Shown here piece by piece: positions 30,315 through 37,623 of a DNA stretch of 37,623 bases (its first letter is position 1; the number at the start of each line of letters is the position of its first letter). A model generated the notes under the pieces. That model ran no database searches and was not told the origin of the DNA. It worked only from the letters and a program-made list of their open reading frames with translations. Source of the stretch: Opitutaceae bacterium (GTDB lineage: Bacteria > Verrucomicrobiota > Verrucomicrobiia > Opitutales > Opitutaceae); contig JANJTQ010000223.1 of NCBI GenBank assembly GCA_024711005.1, positions 1 through 37,623 on the forward strand. Direction: 5' to 3'. Made by a program: the position numbers and the translations under genes.

Positions 30315-30941
30315 TTGAAGCCCGTGCCCGGCCCGACTCTCACCACCGACGCCATCGTCCTGCGGGCATGGCCGCCGGCCGATCACTTTCAGGCCTTCAC
30401 GGTCCACACCCCGGAGCAGGGCGCGTTGCGCATCATTCAGCGCATTCCAAAAAAACCCTCCGCCGCCCACCTCGCGCTCGATCTCTTCGACGAGGTCGCC
30501 TTTCTTCTCGAAGGAGCTCCGCAAGGCGACGCGTGGTTCGTCAAAGAAGCGCGTCTGCTCACCCGCCACGCCGGTATCGGTCGCCGCTACAAATCGCTCG
30601 TACACGCCTCCGCCTTCACCTCGCTTATCGCCCGCAACCCCGGCCCTGATGAAAGTCATGCGACTGTCCACGAACTCCTTCGCACCGCACTTGCGGCCTT
30701 CGCCGCATCGGAACGTCCCGACATCGTGTATTTGAAAAGCCTCTACCGTTTCGCCCGCGACGAAGGACTTCCCCTGAAACAGCAATGGTTCCCCTCGCTC
30801 CCCGCCGCCGACCGCCCCCTCGCGATCGCCCTGATTAACCAGCCGCTGGCGGCCCAAACCACATCTTCCGCCGACGTCACCCGTATTCTCCAACGCCTCG
30901 AAGACTATCTCCGCCACCACACCGAAATCCGTCTGGATTAA
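30315..30941 (+). CDS. recO: RecO-like protein (OB-fold N-terminus)
   Basis: TTDAIVLRAWPPADHFQAFTVHTPEQGALRIIQRIPKKPSAAHLALDLFDEVAFLLE; position after ybeY; no zinc-finger Cys seen. Confidence 0.6.
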   Translation: MKPVPGPTLTTDAIVLRAWPPADHFQAFTVHTPEQGALRIIQRIPKKPSAAHLALDLFDEVAFLLEGAPQGDAWFVKEARLLTRHAGIGRRYKSLVHASAFTSLIARNPGPDESHATVHELLRTALAAFAASERPDIVYLKSLYRFARDEGLPLKQQWFPSLPAADRPLAIALINQPLAAQTTSSADVTRILQRLEDYLRHHTEIRLD

Positions 30942-31045
30942 GGCGCCTGCACGTGGGAGCGTCTCGATCATGAGCGGCGGTCCGCCACTTGCTCGCGAGA
31001 ATCGGAGCAAACTCGCCCCCACGAGATTCACCCCATTTCGCCCCC

Positions 31046-31128
31046 TTTTTGCGTATTCTGCGGCTTCTTGCGGCCAATCTCCCCGTCCGGTCTTTCTTTC
31101 GTGTAGTTCGTGTGTTTCGTGGTGAACC
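31046..31128. repeat. Two adjacent short degenerate repeats upstream of the helicase gene
   Basis: TTTTTGCGTATTCTGCGGCTTCTTGCGGCCA (31046-31075) and TTTCGTGTAGTTCGTGTGTTTCGTGGTGAACC (31097-31128). Confidence 0.5.
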
Positions 31129-31146
31129 TTCCGACTCCGCGCACGC

Positions 31147-33717
31147 ATGGAATTCGACCTCGATCAACGCACCGCATCCCTGAGCATCGGCGAATTTTCC
31201 GCCTTTCTCATCGGCCCGCGCGAGCCCGGTGACGGCTCCGGCGCGCAAGGACTCTGGCGCGCGCAGCTCGGCACCCGCTGGCATCAAGAACTTCGCGCCA
31301 CCACCACGAGTTCCACCCCCGGCGCCACGTTCGAGGTTCCCGTCACCGGCCGCGTCTTTCATGCCGGCTGGACGCTCACCCTCACCGGTCGCATCGACCA
31401 ACTCCTCCCGCCGACCCCGGCTTCGCCCGCCGCCATCCTCCGCGAGATCAAGACCACCCTCGATCCGATCCCCGCGCCCGAGGAAGACCTGCGCGCCGCT
31501 CATCCGGACTATTTCGCACAACTCGCCACCTACCTCACCCTCCGCCGAATCGCCGATCCTGCGGAAAAAATCCGCGGCGAACTCGTCTTCGTCGAGGCGG
31601 GCAGCGGACTGATCCAAACAATCGCATTCACCACGGCCGACGAAGCGCCCTTCCGCGTCCAGCTCGAGCGCGTCGCCGAGTTCCTCAACCTCCGCCTTCG
31701 CGCCCGCGAACGTCTCCGCAATCTCTCCTTTCGTTCCGCCTTTGCCGAGTTACGCGAAGGCCAGCAAACGACCCAGGCCGACCTCGCCGCCGCGCTCGCG
31801 AGCCATCAACACGTCCTCTTCACCGCCCCCACCGGCTTCGGCAAAACCGGCGCACTCCTCGAATGCGCCCTCGGCGCGATGAAAGCCGGCCGCTACTCCC
31901 GTCTCCTCTACCTCACCAGCAAAGCCACCGGTCAACTCCAGGTCCTCCGTACCCTCGAATCCATGACCGCCGCCCCAAACCCGGTTTGTCACTTATTAAG
32001 TGACAAACCGGCCGGGGCCGTTTCCTCCGAAACCGTCAAAACTCCCGTGTCCACCTGGCATGTCCGACCCAAACACGAGCATTGCCTCACTCCCGAATGC
32101 TTCTGCCAGCGTCGCGAATTCAACCACCCCGAAAGCATCGCCCAGCGGTGGTCGCGGGCCGGACTTTCACGCTTTTATCTGTTTGAAGACGAGGCTCGCG
32201 ACCTTGATGCGCTCCGCTCCGCCGGTCGCAACGCGCAGATCTGCCCCTACGAAATCACCCGCACCGCCCTCGCCTTTCAGGACGTGTGGATCGGTGACTA
32301 CAACTACGTCTTCGCCCCCGCCAATCGCGGACTCTTCTACAACCAGCCCGGCTTTAATCCCGCCGAAACCCTCCTCGTAATCGACGAGGCGCACAACCTT
32401 CCCGCCCGCGCCGCCGACGCCCGTTCGCACACCGTCCTCGTCGACGATGCCCGTCGCGTGCTCTCCGAACTCGACTACGTCCGTGCCCCCGCCGCGCTCC
32501 AGCGCGCTTGGGAAACATGGACGCTCCTCCTGTCGTCCATCAACCCCTGCGATGCACTCGATTTTGCAATGGAAGACGACGTGGCCGACACCCTCCGCCG
32601 ACTCGCCGAACTCCTCACCCTCACCCCGCTCGACTACGAGGAGATCGAGCAGCCGGTCCGTGAACTCCTGTGGCAGGTCCCCGCGCTCGCCGAGTGGTTT
32701 GCGCAGCATTTTCCCCGCCTTGTCTGGAGTCCCCGCGCCGGCGAACTCCGACTCACCTGCCTCGACGCCGCGCTTCCGACGGGAGAGATCCTTCGCGATT
32801 ACGCCGGGGTGATCTTTGCCACCGCGACCCCAGGCCCCGCCGCCGCCTTCACCGAAGCCTGCGGACTCTCCGAAGGTAGGGCGGGGACTCCGCTCCCCGC
32901 CTCCCCGCCCCGTAGCAGCCGAGGTAACGAGGCTGACGCATCGACCTCCGTCCCCATCGATCATCGCTCATTGAACATCGGTCATTCCTTCACCTCCGTG
33001 ACGGCGCATACCCCATGGCGCGACCATGCCTACGAGATCGCCTACGACGTGAGGGTTGACACGACCTATCAACAGCGGGCCCGCCACGCCGGCACGACCG
33101 CCGACACCATCGCAGCCCTCCACGAAGCCGCCTCCGCCATTGGTCATTCGTCATTGGGCATTGGTCATTCCGCACCGACAGGCGCGATCGCCGTCTTCTT
33201 CCCGAGCTACGCCTACGCGGAGTCCATCTCTGCCACGCTCGACCAACGCCATCCGCACCTGCGTGTCGCCCTGCAACCCCGTCTCAGCGGACTCGCCGCG
33301 CAATCCGCCTGGGTCGACGAATCCCTCGCGTTTTCCGATGCGCTCTTCCTCGTCCTTGGCAGCAGTTTCGCGGAAGGCATCGATACGCTTGGCGGCCGCA
33401 TCAGCCACGCGCTGGTCGTCGGCCCCGCGTTGCCGGAAGTCAACGCCGTCCAGAAAGCCCGCCTCGCCGCGCTCCGCGGTCATACGCGCGAAGCGGCCTT
33501 TCAACGCGTCTACCAGATTCCCGGTATCCAAAAAGTGAATCAAGCGCTCGGTCGTCTCGTACGCGCCCCTGGCCAGCACGCGAAGGTGATCCTGCAATGC
33601 CGTCGTTTCATCGAGCCCGCCTACGCCTCCCTGCTCGACCGGGATTACCAATTCGGCGAAACCATCACCACCCCCGCCGACCTCACGACGTGGCTGGGCA
33701 AGGATTCAACCCTTTAG
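31147..33717 (+). CDS. PD-(D/E)XK nuclease fused to Fe-S XPD/DinG-family helicase
   Basis: N-term LGTRWHQEL, LTGRIDQLL, AILREIKTT, YFAQLATYL (H-D-ExK-QxxxY); helicase APTGFGKTGALLE, CLTPECFCQ...ICPYE cysteines, VIDEAHNLP, FATATPG, QALGRLVRAPGQ. Confidence 0.85.
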   Translation: MEFDLDQRTASLSIGEFSAFLIGPREPGDGSGAQGLWRAQLGTRWHQELRATTTSSTPGATFEVPVTGRVFHAGWTLTLTGRIDQLLPPTPASPAAILREIKTTLDPIPAPEEDLRAAHPDYFAQLATYLTLRRIADPAEKIRGELVFVEAGSGLIQTIAFTTADEAPFRVQLERVAEFLNLRLRARERLRNLSFRSAFAELREGQQTTQADLAAALASHQHVLFTAPTGFGKTGALLECALGAMKAGRYSRLLYLTSKATGQLQVLRTLESMTAAPNPVCHLLSDKPAGAVSSETVKTPVSTWHVRPKHEHCLTPECFCQRREFNHPESIAQRWSRAGLSRFYLFEDEARDLDALRSAGRNAQICPYEITRTALAFQDVWIGDYNYVFAPANRGLFYNQPGFNPAETLLVIDEAHNLPARAADARSHTVLVDDARRVLSELDYVRAPAALQRAWETWTLLLSSINPCDALDFAMEDDVADTLRRLAELLTLTPLDYEEIEQPVRELLWQVPALAEWFAQHFPRLVWSPRAGELRLTCLDAALPTGEILRDYAGVIFATATPGPAAAFTEACGLSEGRAGTPLPASPPRSSRGNEADASTSVPIDHRSLNIGHSFTSVTAHTPWRDHAYEIAYDVRVDTTYQQRARHAGTTADTIAALHEAASAIGHSSLGIGHSAPTGAIAVFFPSYAYAESISATLDQRHPHLRVALQPRLSGLAAQSAWVDESLAFSDALFLVLGSSFAEGIDTLGGRISHALVVGPALPEVNAVQKARLAALRGHTREAAFQRVYQIPGIQKVNQALGRLVRAPGQHAKVILQCRRFIEPAYASLLDRDYQFGETITTPADLTTWLGKDSTL
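31981..32011. repeat. Perfect palindromic repeat inside helicase CDS
   Basis: CCGGTTTGTCACTT-att-AAGTGACAAACCGG, 14-bp perfect arms. Confidence 0.85.
32880..32989. repeat. Composite in-frame repeat block inside helicase CDS
   Basis: GGCGGGGA-ctccgc-TCCCCGCC hairpin (32880-32901), CAGCC-gaggtaacga-GGCTG (32916-32935), five heptads CATCGAT CATCGCT CATTGAA CATCGGT CATTCCT (32955-32989). Confidence 0.7.
33138..33172. repeat. Heptad CATTNNN element inside helicase CDS
   Basis: CATTGGT CATTCGT CATTGGG CATTGGT CATTCCG. Confidence 0.75.
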
Positions 33718-33761
33718 TTAGGTGATCGTCGCTCCCTCTGGAGCCCCCGTCCCGTCAAACC

Positions 33762-34181
33762 ATGCCAACGCCTCCTTCATTCCCTCTCCCAAAAATGGGA
33801 GAAGTCGTGCCGCTTCCCCGCATCAAGGAAATCTGCGCGTTCTACGGACTTCACGATCTTTGGAAAACGATCGAGGCCGATCCCCCGGTGCGCCCTTTCA
33901 AAAGCGATGGCTGCACCGGCTGGGTCAACGAGTGGAAGGGCATCAGCATCTACTCCGCCGGTTTCCTGCATGACCTGAAATATTGGGCCGGTTACCCCGG
34001 CGACGACGTCGGACGTCTCGTCGCCGATGCCGAGTTGATGATCGATGTCGCCCGACTGCTCAAAGGCACCGTGATGGCCGAAACCATGTTTCACGGCGTG
34101 CGCGTCGGCGGACACGAACACCTGAAAGCCGATTTTTCCTGGGGCTTTGGCCGTCGGCCTCTCTCCGAGTCACATCTTTAA
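33762..34181 (+). CDS. Small protein with PLA2-like DGCTGW...HDLKYW signature
   Basis: FKSDGCTGWVNEWKGISIYSAGFLHDLKYWAGYPGDDVGRLVADAELMIDVARLL. Confidence 0.65.
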   Translation: MPTPPSFPLPKMGEVVPLPRIKEICAFYGLHDLWKTIEADPPVRPFKSDGCTGWVNEWKGISIYSAGFLHDLKYWAGYPGDDVGRLVADAELMIDVARLLKGTVMAETMFHGVRVGGHEHLKADFSWGFGRRPLSESHL

Positions 34182-34352
34182 TTTTCGCCCAGCTCTTATC
34201 CGGGTCCCTCCACCCGCCCCTTGCACTAACTGAAGGTCCCTGGATATCGGCCACCTCGCTTGACATACATCGGGAGTGGGCCGATGGGTAAACCCGTCTT
34301 TTCCCCCGCCATGATCACCACGAAAAACCATAAAAACTATCTGCATGATAGT

Positions 34353-34548
34353 GTGGTTCTTTTGGTCTCTCCTGGCACAGCCGGTGCCGGAAACTGACGA
34401 GCCCGTCCGCCTTCCGGCGGCTACGGAATCGGCCGGGTTTCCTGAGCACCGGAACTACCTCTGACATTCAGCCCCTCGAGGGTGAACACAGGGGAAATCT
34501 TCCTCTCGGCGCGCGCGATGCCGATTTCACGCCTGTGTAAACTTCACC
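34353..34548 (+). ncRNA. Candidate structured RNA / 5' leader (unidentified)
   Basis: Nested complementarities GTGGTTC/GAACTAC, CCGGTGC/GCACCGG, GGAAAC/GTTTCC, CCGCC/GGCGG; then GGTGAACACAGG/CCTGTG-TAAAC-TTCACC, GAAATC/GATTTC, CGGC/GCCG. No long ORF starts here on +. Confidence 0.4.
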
Positions 34549-34646
34549 GCGCCGTACCACCGCACGGTCTCCTTCATCGGGAATTCAGCGCCCGCATACA
34601 CCCCGGGAACGCGCCCGAAAGACCCCCAGCTCCGAACAAACATGCC

Positions 34647-35054
34647 ATGAACACCAAACCCATTTACGTCTCCCAAACCGACAGCCTGAAACTTCGCCTG
34701 CGTCTGCCCGCTTTCGCCGAACACAAACGCTTTCGCGAGGCCGCCCATCAACTCAAAGCCGAACTCGACCGCGCCATCATCGTCAACGACGACGCGCTCT
34801 CCGACGATATCGTTGCGCTCGATTCCTTCGTGAGCATCCAGGACCTCGAATCCGGCGAACTCGAAGACTACACGCTCACGTTGCCGGAATTGTCCGATGC
34901 CGCGCTCAACCGCATTTCCGTATTCTCTCCGCTGGGCACCGCGATGCTCGGCTACGCCGCCGGCGATGAGTTCAGTTGGTCGATGCCCGGCGGCCTCCGT
35001 CGCCTGCGCATCGTAGCCGTCTCCCCTCCGGGCGTTCCCGCCGTCCAGTCGTAA
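34647..35054 (+). CDS. GreA/Rnk-family (nucleoside diphosphate kinase regulator-like) protein
   Basis: DIVALDSFVSIQDLESGELEDYTLTLPELSDAALNRISVFSPLGTAMLGYAAGDEFSWSMPGGLRRLRIVAV; ATG at 34647 preferred over the ORF-track start 34482. Confidence 0.85.
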   Translation: MNTKPIYVSQTDSLKLRLRLPAFAEHKRFREAAHQLKAELDRAIIVNDDALSDDIVALDSFVSIQDLESGELEDYTLTLPELSDAALNRISVFSPLGTAMLGYAAGDEFSWSMPGGLRRLRIVAVSPPGVPAVQS

Positions 35055-35106
35055 CCCGCACACTCAATCTCACTCTTAAATTTCTCCCAACGTTTCTTAT
35101 CTAATC

Positions 35107-35457
35107 ATGAACACCACCGGCTACACGGGCTCCTCCTCTGAAACTTGGCTGCTCTCCCGCAAAGTCCTTTCCGAATCAGGCCTAGACGGAACCGTCATCC
35201 TGATCGGCCCGGGCGTGGAAACTCCACCCGCCGACCTTCCGTTGCCCCAGCCCATCGTCCTGTTTGTCAGCGATGGCGACATCACGGCGCGGGTCGGCGT
35301 GTCGAACTACATCCTCGCCAAAGACCAGGCGCTCCACATCCCCGAAGGCAAATCCTACACCCTTCGCAATCACACCGACGCCCCCGCCAAGGTGCTCACG
35401 CTCGCTTTTCCGGCTCCACGACGCGAGGCTCCTTCGCTCTTGGTCGAGTTCCCGTAA
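35107..35457 (+). CDS. Small cupin-like protein
   Basis: QPIVLFVSDGDITARVGVSNYILAKDQALHIPEGKSYTLRNHTDAPAKVLTLAFPAP. Confidence 0.65.
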   Translation: MNTTGYTGSSSETWLLSRKVLSESGLDGTVILIGPGVETPPADLPLPQPIVLFVSDGDITARVGVSNYILAKDQALHIPEGKSYTLRNHTDAPAKVLTLAFPAPRREAPSLLVEFP

Positions 35458-35506
35458 TTCCCCGCACACGCCCCCCGGACCTTGCGGCAACAGTCCGCCT
35501 CCCTCG

Positions 35507-35537
35507 ACGACCGCCTTCACCGGCGGTCGTTTTTTTG
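35507..35537 (+). terminator. Rho-independent terminator after cupin gene
   Basis: ACGACCGCC-ttcacc-GGCGGTCGT followed by TTTTTT. Confidence 0.88.
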
Positions 35538-35681
35538 CGGCATGTCAACCGACCCGGAAGCCGCCGACCGGCCCACCGTGTTTCTCATGCATAATCGGGG
35601 ATTCCCTCGCACCCGGTTTCGCTCCAGATTGCCGGCCTCTTCAAGTTTGACGCGCATCCACGTCGCTTGCCCCACCATCCC

Positions 35682-36488
35682 ATGATTCCTCCGGACTCCA
35701 CCTACACTCTCGCCGTGTTCCTCGACCTGGAGAACATCGCCCTCGGCGCGCAAGACGCCCGTTTTCCCCAGTTCGACATCGGCAAGGTCTTCGAGCGGCT
35801 GCTCATCAAGGGCAACATCGTCGTCAAAAAAGCCTACTGCGACTTCGACCGCTACAAGGATTTCAAGCGTCCGCTCCACGAGGCCGCGTTCGAACTCATC
35901 GAGATTCCACACATCCGCCAGTCCGGTAAAAACTCCGCGGACATCCGCATGGTCGTCGACGCCCTCGACCTCTGCTACACGAACGACCGCGTCAACGCGT
36001 TCGCAATCATCAGCGGCGACTCCGACTTCTCCCCGCTCGTCAGCAAACTCCGCGAAAACGGCAAAACCGTCATCGGCGTCGGCGTCAAAAACTCCAGCTC
36101 CGACCTGTTCATCAACAACTGCGACGAATTCATCTATTACGACGATCTCGTGCGCACCGCCCCTACCAAGGCCCGCCCTCGCGGCGCCTCGGCCAAAACC
36201 ACCGCTCCCAAGGCTGCCGCCGCAGTCGCCGAACCCAAACGCCCCGATCCGGCCAAGGCCCTCGACCTGGTCATGGCCACCGTCAACGCCCTCATCGATG
36301 AACGCGGCGCCGACGAAACCATCTGGGCCTCAATGGTGAAACAGGCCATCAAGCGCCAGAATCCCGGTTTTAACGAACGCGCCTACGGCTTCAGCGCCTT
36401 CACCGATTTGCTCCTCGACGGTCAAAAACGCGGACTCCTCAAACTCGAGGAAAAGGCAGGCAACTGGCAGGTACGCCTCGTCGAATAG
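35682..36488 (+). CDS. NYN domain + C-terminal OST-HTH/LOTUS-like protein (LabA/DUF88 family)
   Basis: LAVFLDLENIALGAQD...KNSADIRMVVDALDLCYTNDRVNAFAIISGDSDFSPLVSKLRENGKTVIGVGVKNSSSDLFINNCDEFIYYD; C-term MVKQAIKRQNPGFNERAYGFSAFTDLLLDGQKRGLLKLE. Confidence 0.88.
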   Translation: MIPPDSTYTLAVFLDLENIALGAQDARFPQFDIGKVFERLLIKGNIVVKKAYCDFDRYKDFKRPLHEAAFELIEIPHIRQSGKNSADIRMVVDALDLCYTNDRVNAFAIISGDSDFSPLVSKLRENGKTVIGVGVKNSSSDLFINNCDEFIYYDDLVRTAPTKARPRGASAKTTAPKAAAAVAEPKRPDPAKALDLVMATVNALIDERGADETIWASMVKQAIKRQNPGFNERAYGFSAFTDLLLDGQKRGLLKLEEKAGNWQVRLVE

Positions 36489-36601
36489 AAACCGGTCGCC
36501 GCCTCCCGCGCCACGGATTCAGGGCCCCAGCCCAAAGATCCGCGCCACCGCCGGGATTTCCCGCTTGTCCGTCCCTGTCACGAACGGCACAACCAACCCC
36601 C

Positions 36602-37132
36602 GTGCCCGTACCGAAAAGCTTCCCCGTCGCCGACATCCACGCAGCCATTGACCGGCTCGCCCGCGCCATCAGCGAGCGCCATCCACAAACGGCCCCTCTC
36701 GTCCTCCTAGGCATCGCCAACGGCGGCATGGAATTGTCCCGCCGCCTGGCCGCGAAACTGGGCGCCAAGGCAGGCACCCTCGACATCTCGTTTCACCGCG
36801 ACGACATCAGCCGCAATCCCATCCCCAAGGAATTCGAGCCTACTCGCATCCCCGCCGATGTGACCGGTGCGACTGTTATCCTCGTGGACGATGTGCTCTT
36901 TTCCGGCCGCACCGTAAAAGCCGCCCTCGACGAACTCTTCGACCACGGTCGCCCCGCCAAGGTCGAGCTCGCCACCCTCATCGATCGTGGCGGACGCAAA
37001 CTTCCCGTCGCCGCGGACTACACCGGACTCCCCCTCGCCGTCACCGCCCGCTGCAAGGTCGTCGTCAAGCTCGACCCAACCGACCCCGCCCGTGACTCCG
37101 TGACGATCATCCCTTCCAAACCCACGACCTAA
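36602..37132 (+). CDS. pyrR: Bifunctional pyr operon regulator/uracil phosphoribosyltransferase PyrR (GTG start)
   Basis: LARAISERHPQTAPLVLLGIANGGMELSRRLAAKL...LDISFHRDDISRNP...VILVDDVLFSGRTVKAALDELFDHGRPAKVELATLIDRGGRKLPVAADYTG. Confidence 0.93.
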   Translation: MPVPKSFPVADIHAAIDRLARAISERHPQTAPLVLLGIANGGMELSRRLAAKLGAKAGTLDISFHRDDISRNPIPKEFEPTRIPADVTGATVILVDDVLFSGRTVKAALDELFDHGRPAKVELATLIDRGGRKLPVAADYTGLPLAVTARCKVVVKLDPTDPARDSVTIIPSKPTT

Positions 37133-37148
37133 ACCTTCCACCGCCGAC

Positions 37149-37170
37149 CATCGGTCATTGGACATTGGTC

Positions 37171-37183
<13 letters not shown>
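37149..37183. repeat. Heptad CATTNNN element spanning the possible pyrB start codon
   Basis: CATCGGT CATTGGA CATTGGT CATGCGT CACTTTC. Confidence 0.65.

Positions 37184-37623
<440 letters not shown>

Noticed and set aside
34186-34230. CTCTTATCCGGGTCCCTCC resembling the start of a SAM-I riboswitch
   Set aside because: The rest of the SAM-I core (AAGAG, GGCAACC-type segments) is absent.
34389-34430. GAAAC and CTGACGAG strings suggestive of a hammerhead ribozyme core
   Set aside because: GAAAC directly precedes CTGACGA and overlaps it; no GAAA follows the putative stem II and no UH cleavage site fits any of the three permutations.

Overview
The window reads as an ordinary high-GC bacterial chromosome, most likely Verrucomicrobia (Opitutaceae-like; inferred from gene content and a short PVC-type basic protein, not from a search). 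Most of it is housekeeping: menD (partial), mpl, recN, the nusA-infB-rbfA-DHH/nrnA-truB-ribF operon, gmd-fcl (GDP-fucose), waaA, an exosortase, fabF, the phoH-pgpH-ybeY-recO-like cluster, pyrR-pyrB (partial), two NYN-domain proteins and two tRNAs (Val-GAC, Ser-TGA). I see no CRISPR array, prophage, IS element or obvious defence island. The unusual signals are: (1) several families of very short modular repeats, chiefly a ~35-bp element of five CATTNNN heptads found at five sites. They overlap a stop codon, a possible start codon and the inside of a coding sequence. (2) A PD-(D/E)XK nuclease + Fe-S XPD/DinG-type helicase fusion whose gene carries at least three in-frame repeat-like insertions. 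(3) A ~200-nt strongly self-complementary intergenic region upstream of a GreA/Rnk-like gene. (4) A 37-aa basic ORF missing from the ORF track that resembles the PVC signature protein. (5) Degenerate versions of known domains: a SWIM-like domain lacking cysteines, a PLA2-like motif lacking CC, and YbeY GYDD. All family names come from motif recognition by eye; no database search or folding software was run.
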